60,775 bases of DNA from an uncultured Opitutia bacterium (GTDB lineage: Bacteria > Verrucomicrobiota > Verrucomicrobiia > Opitutales > UBA953), in NCBI GenBank assembly GCA_903855995.1, contig CAIOAN010000007.1, forward strand, positions 300,001-360,775. Direction: 5' to 3'. Positions 18,025 through 26,734 of this stretch are shown piece after piece. The position numbers were made by a program, and so were the translations under genes. Position 1 is the first letter of the stretch, and the number at the start of each line of letters is the position of its first letter. The notes beneath the pieces are model-generated. The model did not search any database and was not told where the DNA came from. It worked only from the letters and a program-made list of their open reading frames with translations.

Positions 18025-18825
18025 TCAGAACTCCCAGGCGGCTACGAGGCGGACCTCCAGCGGGCTGTATTCCGACACGTTGAGTCGGCCGCGGTTGGCG
18101 GGTGCGCCCGTGAGCTGGGCCATCACGGTGAGCGACGCCGAGAAATCTCCTTTTCGGTAGTTCAGCATCGGCCCGGCGAGCAGGCCTGATTGCTCGAAGT
18201 TGTTGAACTCCGCCCATTCGGCCACCGCGACGCATTCGAGGCCGACGGCCCAGTTCTGGGTGAGCTGGTAAGCAAGGCCTTGGCTGAGTTGAAGCTCGAA
18301 CGTCGATTCCGAGACATTCGGCGTGAAGGTGACCTCGCTGCTGACGTTGGCGATATACATCCAAGGGCTATTCTCGCCGAAGTTGTGTTGGAAAATATAT
18401 TTGGCTTCGAGCGAGTAGCGGGTGCGCAGGTCGCCGCTGCCGGAGTCCGCCTGGCTATAGCCGAGTTCTAAGGTGAATGCCCGGCCCCAGTCGGCCTTTT
18501 CGGGATTGGCGAGCATGCGCCGATATTCCAGATTCACGCCATCAAAGCGGAGTCCCTTGCGGCCGGCGGAGTGCAGGTAGAGCTGATTAATTTCCACTTC
18601 GATTTGCTCGTTAGCAGAAATGCCAAATTCGAATTCCGACTTGAGGGTGTAACCGCGGTAGCCGCCGTCATAGCCGGCACCGAGGTCGCGTCCAAATGAG
18701 GACGTAATGTACTGTTCGAATTCATAGTGCCCAGGTTTCACCGTATCGGCGGAGTACGAATAGCCGAAGGGGTTATCGCAGCCGAAGGCGGCAGCGGAGA
18801 GAAGGAGGGGCGTGAGGAAGCGCAT
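18025..18825 (-). CDS. Putative outer membrane beta-barrel protein (DUF6662-like)
   Basis: A 266-residue protein that starts at the ATG at 18825 with a signal peptide (MRFLTPLLLSAAAFG). The rest is a series of alternating amphipathic strands rich in Tyr, Phe and Glu (for example GHYEFEQYITSSFGRDLG and NEQIEVEINQLYLHSAG), ending in the aromatic C-terminus VRLVAAWEF, as outer membrane barrels do. The opening FGYSYSADTVKPGHYEFEQ resembles the DUF6662 family, which is my best guess rather than a firm match. It lies 48 bp downstream of rnr, so it may be the last gene of the ppaC-rnr unit. No function can be assigned. Confidence 0.7.
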   Translation of the reverse strand: MRFLTPLLLSAAAFGCDNPFGYSYSADTVKPGHYEFEQYITSSFGRDLGAGYDGGYRGYTLKSEFEFGISANEQIEVEINQLYLHSAGRKGLRFDGVNLEYRRMLANPEKADWGRAFTLELGYSQADSGSGDLRTRYSLEAKYIFQHNFGENSPWMYIANVSSEVTFTPNVSESTFELQLSQGLAYQLTQNWAVGLECVAVAEWAEFNNFEQSGLLAGPMLNYRKGDFSASLTVMAQLTGAPANRGRLNVSEYSPLEVRLVAAWEF

Positions 18826-18873
18826 GGCACAAGTGATGCCCGTGCTCCGACCGCAGTCAAAGGTGGAAAGCAC

Positions 18874-21219
18874 TCAGCGCCCGTGGCCACCCTTGCGACG
18901 CTCGGGGCCGCGGGGTTTGACGGTCTGACGGTCGTCGTAGAGGCGGAAATCCACCTGGCGCTTGAACCGATCCACGCGGTCGACCGTTACTTGGATGACG
19001 CCGCCGGCCATAAACTTTCGTCCGGTGCGACTCCCGACGAGCATGTTGCCGCGGTCGTTGAGACGATAATAGTCGTCGGTGAGCGTCGACATGTGCACGA
19101 GGCCGTAGGCCTGCGAGGCGTTGAGTTCGATCATCAGGCCGTGCGGCTTCACTTCGGTGATCGTGGCCTCGAACGGGCGCTTGTCCGCGCGGGCAACTTC
19201 GCGTTCGAAGAGTTCAAGGATCTTGATCTTCACTGAATCGCGTTCGGCTTCGGAGCTGTTGCGCTCGGTGATGGAGATGTGCTCGCAGGAGCGCGTCAGC
19301 TCGCCGATGCCGGGTGAGCGCAACGGTTCTTTCGGCGCGGAGCGGACGCCGTGTTTCTGGATATAGGCGTCGAAGATACGGTGCTCGAGCAAGTCCGCGT
19401 AGCGGCGGATCGGGGACGTAAAGTGCGAATAGTGCTGCTTCGCGAGGCCGAAGTGGCCGTCGGCCGAAGGGCGGTAGCAGGCCTGCTTGAGTGAGCGCAG
19501 GAGCTGGATGCGGATGGTGTAGCCGTCTTCGCGGTCCTTCAGACTGGCGAGTAGTTTCACCATCTCGGAACGGTGGGTGAGGTCGCCGACCTGGAAGCCG
19601 TTGCCGGCGAGTTCTTCGCGGAGGGCGCCGAGTTTCTCGGGGTCGGGGTCATCATGGACGCGGCACACATGCGGGACCGAGCCTTTATCGAGGGCGGTGG
19701 CGACGCTCTCATTGGCGAGGAGCATGAACTCTTCGATGAGCTGGTGCGATTCGTCGTGCTTCACGACCTCGGTGCGGTCGGCCCAGCCATCCTTGTCGCA
19801 GTAGATTTTGATTTCCTTCATGTCCAGGTCGAGCGACCCGGCGCGGAAACGTTCGGCGCGCAGCACCTTGCCGATGCTCCAGAGGTCGTCGATCATGCCT
19901 TGGATCAGGTCCAGTTCGGCGTCGGTGAGTTCAGAGAGCGGCCGGCCAGGCGAGCCAGTCTGGTGGGGCGGAGGCGCAGGGAGGGCGCGAATCTCATCCT
20001 TGGTGAGATGCTGGAGGAAGCCGTAGGCTTGCTTGTAGGTGAGGCGCTTGATGCTGCGGATGACAGAGTTGGCGAACTCGGTCTTCACGAGCCGTGCCTC
20101 GCGCGTGAATTCGCAGATGACCGTCTTCACGAGTCGGTCTTCGGCTTCGACGAGCGAGCACAGGCCGCTGGAGAGCGCGTGCGGGAGCATCGGGATCACC
20201 GTGCCCACGAGGTAGGTCGAGTTGCCGCGTTGGCGGGCTTCGACGTCGAGCGGCGAGCCGGTCTTCACGTAGGAAGAGACATCGGCGATATGGATGCCGA
20301 CGCGGATATTGCCGTTCGGCATGCGCTGGACCGAGAGCGCATCGTCGAAGTCCTTGGCGTCATCCGGGTCGATGGTGATCGTCGGGATCGCGCGGAAATC
20401 CTCGCGGCCCATGCAATCGGCCTTCTGCACGGTCTTGCCGAAGGAATTGGCCTCAGCCGAGACCGCGGGCGGGAACTCCGGGTTGAGCCCATAGCGGCGC
20501 AGGATGGCGAGGTATTCAGCCATCGGCGTGTGCGTGACGCCGAGGACTTCAGTGATGGTGCCTGTGGGGCTGAGATTACGGCGTTCCCAGGCGTCGAGGC
20601 GGGCGACGACTTTGTCGCCGGGCTTGGGCGCGGGGACGAGTCCGGCGCGGGCGGGATCGCGTACGATGATTTCGCGCGAGACGCGCGGGTCGTCGGGGAC
20701 AACGAACCATTGAAGGCGATTGTTGCCGAGCGTGCCGGTGAGCTGGGTGAGCGCGCGTTTGACGACGCGGACGACGGTGCCCGTGCCCCAGTCATCGCCG
20801 TTACGGTCGCGGCGGTTGGCGTTCAGCTTGACGAGGACGCGGTCGCCGTGGAGCGCGACGTGCGTGTCATCGGAATCGATGTGCAGCTGATCGCGGGGCG
20901 GTGAACCCGGGATGGCGTCGAAGACGACGCGCGCGGAGCCGCTCGGGCGGAAGAGGATCGTGCCTTCGAGCAGGTCGGCTTCGGGCTTGCGGGCCGGGCT
21001 GGGCGCGGTGCCGGGTGCAGCGGCGCGGGCGGCGGGCAATGCGAGCAGGTGGCCCTTGACCGTGATGACCGCGCCGGTCTTGAGCATGCGCGGCATGGTC
21101 TTGCGCAGGCGCATCAAGTCTTCGCGGCCTCCGCCGAGGGCCGTGACGATGGCTTCCAGACGCATCGGCTTGTAGCCGGGGCGCCCCATGAAATTAAGCA
21201 GGACTTCTTCGGCGCTCAT
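18874..21219 (-). CDS. rnr: Ribonuclease R
   Basis: A 3'-5' hydrolytic exoribonuclease of the RNB/RNase II superfamily that degrades structured RNA in the cytoplasm. Its 781 residues match family length. Order: an N-terminal helix-turn-helix-like region (1-60), cold-shock/OB domains (about 85-230), the RNB catalytic domain from about 265 with ITIDPDDAKDFDDALSV (catalytic Asp D284, D290, D292, D293), and a C-terminal S1 domain (about 690-765) ending in a short basic tail. The start ATG overlaps the ppaC stop by 4 bases (ATGA on the minus strand), so the two are translationally coupled. RNase II is the alternative, but the length and the basic tail favour RNase R. Confidence 0.95.
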   Translation of the reverse strand: MSAEEVLLNFMGRPGYKPMRLEAIVTALGGGREDLMRLRKTMPRMLKTGAVITVKGHLLALPAARAAAPGTAPSPARKPEADLLEGTILFRPSGSARVVFDAIPGSPPRDQLHIDSDDTHVALHGDRVLVKLNANRRDRNGDDWGTGTVVRVVKRALTQLTGTLGNNRLQWFVVPDDPRVSREIIVRDPARAGLVPAPKPGDKVVARLDAWERRNLSPTGTITEVLGVTHTPMAEYLAILRRYGLNPEFPPAVSAEANSFGKTVQKADCMGREDFRAIPTITIDPDDAKDFDDALSVQRMPNGNIRVGIHIADVSSYVKTGSPLDVEARQRGNSTYLVGTVIPMLPHALSSGLCSLVEAEDRLVKTVICEFTREARLVKTEFANSVIRSIKRLTYKQAYGFLQHLTKDEIRALPAPPPHQTGSPGRPLSELTDAELDLIQGMIDDLWSIGKVLRAERFRAGSLDLDMKEIKIYCDKDGWADRTEVVKHDESHQLIEEFMLLANESVATALDKGSVPHVCRVHDDPDPEKLGALREELAGNGFQVGDLTHRSEMVKLLASLKDREDGYTIRIQLLRSLKQACYRPSADGHFGLAKQHYSHFTSPIRRYADLLEHRIFDAYIQKHGVRSAPKEPLRSPGIGELTRSCEHISITERNSSEAERDSVKIKILELFEREVARADKRPFEATITEVKPHGLMIELNASQAYGLVHMSTLTDDYYRLNDRGNMLVGSRTGRKFMAGGVIQVTVDRVDRFKRQVDFRLYDDRQTVKPRGPERRKGGHGR

Positions 21220-22901
21220 GCGCTTTCGTTCGAACTACCGAGGAGGCTGGCCAGATAGGGCATCAGCTGCTTCTTGCGGCTGACGATGCCGGGCAGGTCG
21301 AAAATGTCGGGCGGACGCTTCTGCGGGTAGGTGATGGCCTGCACGACTTCGGCTTCGCCACGGATCAGGAAGAGCGAACTCTGGGTGTCGATATCGGTGA
21401 CGAGCAGGCAGGAGAAACTTAGGCCGTTCTCCATGCGGTAGCGTTCGAGGGCATCGAGAAGGGCATCCTCGCATTTCCAGAAGTTCGTGAAGCCGAGTTC
21501 CTCGACCTGTGAAACCGAGAAGCGGCGGTCGCCTTCCTTGTAAAGTTTGCAGTCGGCGCGCACCGCGGCGGCGGGCGTGAGCGAGGAGAGCACCGAGCCG
21601 GCATTGAAGATCATGTCCGCCAACGAACGGGCGTCGGAGTCGGCGAGGCGCGAAAGCCACTGGAGCAGGTCGGCGTCGAGCGGCGTGGTGGTCGGGCTTT
21701 GCAGGAGCAGGGTGTCGGAGATGATACCGCACATCATTAGGCCGGCGATCTGCGGTGAAGGCTTCAGGTCGGCGGTGCGGAACATGTCCGCGACGATCGA
21801 GCAGGTGGAGCCGAGCGGGCGGTTGATGAAGAGGATGGGCTGATGCGTCGGCGCATTGCCGAGGCGGTGGTGGTCGACGACTTCGGTGATCTCGACTTCC
21901 GCAGCACCGTCGACAGCCTGGGAGAGTTCGTTGTGGTCAACGAGTACGAGCTTGGCGCGCGGCGGATTGATGATGTCGGTCTTGGTGAACACGCCGAGCA
22001 GGTGGCCGTCTTCGTCGACGACATGACAAATCAGGGCGGGGTTCTGAACGATGCGGCGGCGGGCCACGGAGAGCTTCTCCTGCGGCTTGAAGGTGAAGGC
22101 GTCGCGTTGGACGAGGCCGCCGACGAGGGTGGCCGCGCGCACGGCCCAGGCGGTCGTGGCGCTATCCGTGTCGGCGTAGGCGATGGAGACTTTGGCGGCC
22201 TTGGCGCGCTCCATGACCTCGGGTTTCATGCGGTGCCCCCCGGTGACGATGATGATGCGCACGCCCATCTCGATGGCGCGCAGATGGACGTCGGTGCGGT
22301 CGCCGACGACGATGACGCTTTTGTTATTCGGGATGCCTTCGACGGTGGCGGACTTGCCGAAGGACTCGAGTTCCATGGCGGCGACGCGCACGTAGAGTTC
22401 ATCGACCGTCTCGGCGTCGTAAGCAATGACCTCGGTGCCGCCGATGGAGCGGATAATCGCGTTGATCGAACTGGTGACCTTGCGCATCGAGGTGGCGCGC
22501 TTGGGTTTCGGGATGAAGTAATCGCCGAGGCTGAAGATGGAGACGTAGCCTTCGAGGCGGCCGTCGTGGCCGACGACCGGCAACGCGCGCACGTCATGCA
22601 GGTCCAGCAACTCGAGGGCGCGGGCGCAGGTGTCGTCGACGCTCACCTTGTACGGATCGCGGTGCATGATATCCTCGATGCGCGGAATGACGTCGCCGAC
22701 GAATTGGGGCAGACTCGCGCCGAAGCGGTTCAGGATGGCGTCGATGCGGGCGTTGGAGTTGCCGCAACGGGCGGGGATGAAACCTTTTTGCCCAGAGGCT
22801 TCCTTGAAGGCGGCGTAGGCGAGGGCGGAGCAGATTGCGTCGGCGTCCGGGTTCTTGTGCCCGATGATGTAGGTGGGCTGAGTGGAAGGCTGGGCTGACA
22901 T
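21216..22901 (-). CDS. ppaC: Manganese-dependent inorganic pyrophosphatase with CBS-DRTGG regulatory insert
   Basis: Family II pyrophosphatase (DHH superfamily) hydrolysing PPi in the cytoplasm. Its 561 residues exceed plain PpaC (about 310) because of an insert. The catalytic DHH domain is split: GHKNPDADA (H15, D19, D21) at the N-terminus, D322-H323 and the D343-H344-H345 triad after the insert, followed by a DHHA2 domain. Between lie a CBS motif (about 75-130, IMHRDPYKVSVDDTCARAL), a DRTGG-like domain (about 140-245) and a second CBS motif (about 255-310). Such CBS-PPases are regulated by adenine nucleotides and diadenosine polyphosphates. The ATG at 22901 is chosen because the family N-terminus begins there and upstream codons run through REPs. 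It is the first gene before rnr. Confidence 0.93.
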   Translation of the reverse strand: MSAQPSTQPTYIIGHKNPDADAICSALAYAAFKEASGQKGFIPARCGNSNARIDAILNRFGASLPQFVGDVIPRIEDIMHRDPYKVSVDDTCARALELLDLHDVRALPVVGHDGRLEGYVSIFSLGDYFIPKPKRATSMRKVTSSINAIIRSIGGTEVIAYDAETVDELYVRVAAMELESFGKSATVEGIPNNKSVIVVGDRTDVHLRAIEMGVRIIIVTGGHRMKPEVMERAKAAKVSIAYADTDSATTAWAVRAATLVGGLVQRDAFTFKPQEKLSVARRRIVQNPALICHVVDEDGHLLGVFTKTDIINPPRAKLVLVDHNELSQAVDGAAEVEITEVVDHHRLGNAPTHQPILFINRPLGSTCSIVADMFRTADLKPSPQIAGLMMCGIISDTLLLQSPTTTPLDADLLQWLSRLADSDARSLADMIFNAGSVLSSLTPAAAVRADCKLYKEGDRRFSVSQVEELGFTNFWKCEDALLDALERYRMENGLSFSCLLVTDIDTQSSLFLIRGEAEVVQAITYPQKRPPDIFDLPGIVSRKKQLMPYLASLLGSSNESA

Positions 22902-23117
22902 GTTTGGTCGCGCGGAAAGGTGCCCCGCACTTTTAGGGGCGGGGCAGGGGGGAGGGAAGATTAATGGGGCGAAGCCGGGGATGACAGAGGTGATGGCGGT
23001 AAGCGGGTAGCGGTTGGGCAATGAACCTAATTGAACCTTTGTGAAACCAATCGTCATGCATGTCTCGGGTGGCTTCAAGGCAGTGGCAGCACCGCGTGCT
23101 GCCCTAGCTGTCTCGAG

Positions 23118-23171
23118 GTAGGGCTGACCACCCTTGGTCAGCCGCGGTAGAGCGAGGGCGCTCAACCCTAC
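23118..23171. repeat. Composite inverted REP pair (BIME-like)
   Basis: Second copy of the two-unit element: GTAGGG head with GGCTGACCA/TTGGTCAGCC stem on +, a GCGG spacer, then a GAGCG/CGCTC hairpin ending in CCCTAC. Same order as at 5540-5593, with changed stem bases. Confidence 0.75.
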
Positions 23172-23298
23172 CCTTTACAAGGTTAGGCTCCAGGTTCGGG
23201 TATTCTGCCCTCTGTCCTCCGTCATCGATTCAGCCCTCAACTCAGCCCTCTATCGCATCTTCCTAACCGCCATCACCTCCCCTCCCTTGCCTTTCCCG

Positions 23299-23320
23299 CC
23301 CCTACCCCTAACCCTACCCC
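23299..23320 (-). promoter_or_regulatory. G-quadruplex motif before the Old Yellow Enzyme gene
   Basis: On the minus strand the tract reads GGGG, TA, GGG, TTA, GGGG, TA, GGGG: four G-runs with loops of 2, 3 and 2 bases, a canonical quadruplex pattern that resembles telomeric repeats. It ends 13 bp before the ATG at 23334. A regulatory effect is inference. Confidence 0.5.
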
Positions 23321-23333
23321 TCTCTTCACTCAA

Positions 23334-24413
23334 ATGTCCTCCCTCTTCTCCCCTCTCAAAGTCGGTGCGCTCACGCTGCCGAATCGCGTCCTGATGGCTC
23401 CGCTGACCCGTTGCCGCGCCGAAGGTGCCAACGTCCCGACGGACCTGATGGCCGAATACTACGCCCAACGCGCCAGTGCCGGCCTAATCATCGCCGAGGC
23501 CACCACGGTCTCGCCTCGCGGCCACGGCTACCCGAATACCCCGGGCATCTACACCGACGAGCAGGTCGCCGGCTGGAAGAAGGTGACCTCCGCCGTCCAC
23601 GCCAAGGGTGGCCGCATCTTCCTTCAACTCTGGCACGTCGGCCGTATCTCACACCCGGCCTTCCAGCCCAACGGTGAACTCCCCGTCGCCCCGTCCGCGA
23701 TCAAGCCCGCCGGCCAGCTCTGGACTGGCAAGGAGATGGCCGACTATGTGACGCCGCACGCCCTCGCACTCGAGGAGATCCCCGGCATCGTCGCCGAATA
23801 TGTCAAGGGTGCCCGCCTCGCCAAGGAAGCTGGCTTCGACGGCGTGGAGATTCATAATGCCAACGGTTACTTGCTCGACCAGTTTCTCCGCAGCGGCAGC
23901 AACACGCGTTCCGACGGCTACGGCAATTCCCTCGCCGCCCGCGCCCGCCTGACCTTGGAAGTCGTCAACGCTTGCATCTCGGTCTGGGGTTCGGATCGCG
24001 TGGGCATCCGCCTTTCGCCTGGCGGCGTCTTCAATGACATGTCCGATGCCAATCCGCTGGAGACTTTTGGTTATCTCCTCCGCGAACTTTCCAAACTCGA
24101 AATCGCCTACGCTCACGTCACGCGCGTCACCGCCCAGGACATCGCGCACGGCGCGGCGAGCGGCGTCGGGCCGAAGGAGCTCCGCAAGGATTTCAAGGGT
24201 GTGCTCATCACCGCCGGCGGCTTTGATCGCGCGCAGGCCGAGCAGGCCATCGCCGAAGGTTGGGCGGATGCCATCGCCTTCGGCGTACCTTTCCTCACGA
24301 ACCCCGATCTCCCGCACCGTCTGCAGGAAAATCTCGCGCTCAATACGCCCGACGAAGCCACCTTCTACGCCTCCGGCGCAAAGGGGTATACGGATTATCC
24401 GACCGCGGGCTAA
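23334..24413 (+). CDS. Old Yellow Enzyme family alkene reductase (NADH:flavin oxidoreductase)
   Basis: An FMN-dependent reductase of the NemA/xenobiotic reductase type, reducing activated C=C bonds or nitro compounds with NAD(P)H in the cytoplasm. The 359 residues form a single TIM barrel without the extra domains of 2,4-dienoyl-CoA reductase. Visible residues: T25 in MAPLTRCRA near the flavin, the substrate-binding pair H174 and N177 in EIHNANGYLLDQFLR, and the proton-donor position Y179. The phosphate-binding end ITAGGF...AIAFGVPFLTNPDL is typical. The leader is pyrimidine-rich without a Shine-Dalgarno sequence and contains a G4-type tract. A REP begins 3 bases after the stop. Neighbouring genes do not indicate a substrate. 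Confidence 0.93.
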   Translation: MSSLFSPLKVGALTLPNRVLMAPLTRCRAEGANVPTDLMAEYYAQRASAGLIIAEATTVSPRGHGYPNTPGIYTDEQVAGWKKVTSAVHAKGGRIFLQLWHVGRISHPAFQPNGELPVAPSAIKPAGQLWTGKEMADYVTPHALALEEIPGIVAEYVKGARLAKEAGFDGVEIHNANGYLLDQFLRSGSNTRSDGYGNSLAARARLTLEVVNACISVWGSDRVGIRLSPGGVFNDMSDANPLETFGYLLRELSKLEIAYAHVTRVTAQDIAHGAASGVGPKELRKDFKGVLITAGGFDRAQAEQAIAEGWADAIAFGVPFLTNPDLPHRLQENLALNTPDEATFYASGAKGYTDYPTAG

Positions 24414-24416
24414 AGG

Positions 24417-24441
24417 GTAGGGATGCGATGACATCGCATCC
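24417..24441 (+). repeat. REP palindrome upstream of RAYT, directly after the OYE gene
   Basis: GTAGGG head followed by the near-perfect palindrome ATGCGATGACATCGCAT. The head begins 3 bases after the OYE stop. It is identical in sequence and orientation to 24944-24968, so two direct copies flank the RAYT gene. Confidence 0.85.
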
Positions 24442-24495
24442 GCCCTAGGGTCTTCCCTGTCTGGCGTGAGTTGCCCCTTCGGGCACCTTAAAGCC

Positions 24496-24972
24496 ATGCC
24501 TCTGCCCGAACGGGAATGGTTAGGTCATGCCCGTCCCACATGGGTTGATGGCGATGATCCGATATTCCTGACGATTTGCGGCCGATCCCGCGGTATAAAC
24601 CAATTCGCTCGGCCAGACGTGTGGGAAGTCATGCTACGGGCTTCGGCTCGCCTGCAGGCAAGGGCCCTCTGGACGCCACTCCTATTCGTGGCGATGCCAG
24701 ATCACCTTCATCTCATCGCACGAATCCCTTCGCGGGGGGGAATCTCTACCGTGGTCCGCAGTTTCAAGCATGACATCAGTTACAAGCGCACCTTGGAGTG
24801 GCAGGCTGGCTTCTTCGATCACCGTATCCGCGACGATGATAGCTATCGCGCCAAGTGGTCATATGTCATGCTCAACCCTGTTCGTGCTGGCCTGGTCTCA
24901 AGGCCTGAGGATTGGCCCTACGTCAGCATCGGCCAAGCCCCTGGTAGGGATGCGATGACATCGCATCCGTAG
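24496..24972 (+). CDS. REP-associated tyrosine transposase (RAYT, TnpA_REP)
   Basis: A 158-residue Y1 HUH-superfamily nuclease of the RAYT type. Such proteins cut single-stranded DNA at REP palindromes and are thought to spread them. The HUH motif is H70-L71-H72 in FVAMPDHLHLIARIP. The C-terminal hallmark is GFFDHRIRDDDSY then WSYVMLNPVRAGLV and PEDWPY. Which Tyr is catalytic (Y96, Y117 or Y123) I cannot decide. The ATG at 24496 is preferred; an in-frame GTG at 24466 is possible. Direct REP copies lie 54 bp upstream of the ATG and inside the 3' end: the last codons read through a REP palindrome (tail GRDAMTSHP) and the TAG stop follows it. The gene is intact, and a third REP in inverted orientation lies 60 bp beyond. 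Confidence 0.9.
   Translation: MPLPEREWLGHARPTWVDGDDPIFLTICGRSRGINQFARPDVWEVMLRASARLQARALWTPLLFVAMPDHLHLIARIPSRGGISTVVRSFKHDISYKRTLEWQAGFFDHRIRDDDSYRAKWSYVMLNPVRAGLVSRPEDWPYVSIGQAPGRDAMTSHP
24944..24968 (+). repeat. REP palindrome inside the 3' end of the RAYT gene
   Basis: Same sequence as 24417-24441. It is translated as the last nine residues of the transposase, and a second GTAG at 24969-24972 provides its TAG stop. Confidence 0.85.
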
Positions 24973-25031
24973 GCGAAAGTAGTTCAGGGTTTTGGCATGT
25001 CGTGCCCTAAGCGGCGACTTGCTATGCGAAC

Positions 25032-25056
25032 GGATGCGATGTCATCGCATCCCTAC
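25032..25056 (-). repeat. REP palindrome directly after nuoI
   Basis: Inverted copy of the ATGCGATG-type REP. On the minus strand its GTAG head begins 2 bases after the nuoI stop. Confidence 0.85.
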
Positions 25057-25058
25057 CC

Positions 25059-25604
<546 letters not shown>

Positions 25605-25612
25605 GGGGTGGG

Positions 25613-26722
25613 TTATCCGCGGAACGCGTACCATGCGAAGTACGCGAGAAGGTTGAGGACGGCGACGGGCAGGAGCACGCGCCAGCCGATGCGCATTACC
25701 TGGTCATACCGGAAGCGCGGGATGGTCCAGCGCACCCAGACGAAGAAGAACAGGAAGAAGCACAGCTTGAGGAAGAACGTGGCGACGCCGAGGAGCGCGG
25801 CGACCCAGCCCGAACCGACGGTCGGCATCCACGGCAGCACGTGCCAGCCGCCGAGGAACATCAGGATGAAGAGCGACGAGCCGATGACCATGTGGCTGTA
25901 TTCGGCGACGAAGAAGATGCCGAACTTGAACGCGCCGTATTCGGTGTGGAAGCCGCCGACGAGGTCGGTCTCGGATTCCGGCATGTCGAACGGGTGACGG
26001 TTCGTCTCGGCGAACACGCAGATCAGGAAGACCAGCGCGGCGACCGGATGGTAGAGGATGTTCCAGGCTCCGCTCTGGGCATTGACCATCGCGACGAGGC
26101 TCAGGCCGTGGTCTTCGCCCGGGGCGGAGGTCGCGAGGAAGACGGTGAGCACCGAGAGGCCCATCGCGAGTTCGTACGAGACGAGCTGCGCGGCACCGCG
26201 CACGGCGCCGAGGAAGGGGAACTTCGAGTTGGCGGACCAGCCGGCGAGGGCGATGCCGTAAACGCCGAGGGAGCTGACCGCGAACATGAACAGCACGCCG
26301 ACATCGGCGCCCTGCGTGAGCGAGATGGCGTACTGTTTACCTTCGTGGATGAACTCGCCGAACGGCAGCATGACGAGCACCGCGAGCGCGGGCGCGAGGG
26401 CGATGATCGGGGCGAGGACGTAGTAAAACTTACGCACGTGGCCGGGGAGCGCGTCTTCCTTGAAGAGGAACTTGCCGCCGTCGGCCGCGGGCTGGATGAA
26501 GCCGCCCTTCATGAGGAACGTGCCCAGGAACGGGATCCATCCGATGAGCGGATGCATGGTGCGGTTCGGGCCGATGCGGCCTTGGATCCAAGCGGAAGCC
26601 TTGCGCTCAAGGAGCACGCTGTAGCCGGCGATCGTCATCACGATGAGGATCAGCGTCACGCCGCGGGCCGCGGTGAAATACCAGGCCGGCGAGAGGACGA
26701 AGTCGGTGAGAAGTTTTTCCAT
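25613..26722 (-). CDS. nuoH: NADH-quinone oxidoreductase subunit H
   Basis: A membrane subunit of complex I forming much of the quinone chamber and the link to the proton-pumping arm. The 369 residues include about eight hydrophobic helices. Signatures seen: the N-terminal YSVLLERKASAWIQGRIGPN (family ERK..ARIQ.R.GPN), the acidic loop FAETNRHPFDMPESETDLVG, GFHTEYGAFKFGIFFVAEY, and the C-terminal RWTIPRFRYDQVM. It follows nuoG by 12 bp and precedes nuoI by 8 bp. Confidence 0.97.
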   Translation of the reverse strand: MEKLLTDFVLSPAWYFTAARGVTLILIVMTIAGYSVLLERKASAWIQGRIGPNRTMHPLIGWIPFLGTFLMKGGFIQPAADGGKFLFKEDALPGHVRKFYYVLAPIIALAPALAVLVMLPFGEFIHEGKQYAISLTQGADVGVLFMFAVSSLGVYGIALAGWSANSKFPFLGAVRGAAQLVSYELAMGLSVLTVFLATSAPGEDHGLSLVAMVNAQSGAWNILYHPVAALVFLICVFAETNRHPFDMPESETDLVGGFHTEYGAFKFGIFFVAEYSHMVIGSSLFILMFLGGWHVLPWMPTVGSGWVAALLGVATFFLKLCFFLFFFVWVRWTIPRFRYDQVMRIGWRVLLPVAVLNLLAYFAWYAFRG

Positions 26723-26734
26723 GGTCGTCAGGGC

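Larger units (their letters stand above)
22902..23333. other. ppaC/OYE divergent intergenic region with REPs and G4 motif
   Basis: No gene is supported in these 432 bp. They hold a GC-rich ppaC leader, a REP-like hairpin (23083-23106, GGCAGCAC pairing with GTGCTGCC, ending in CCCTAG), the composite REP pair at 23118-23171, a 110-bp pyrimidine-rich leader, and the telomere-like C-tract at 23299-23320. Confidence 0.65.

Noticed and set aside
19573-20904. 443-codon open frame opposite rnr, and a similar one at 21843-22898 opposite ppaC
   Set aside because: Both are shadows of well-supported genes and show the same acidic, Ala/Gly/Val-rich composition as other antisense frames.
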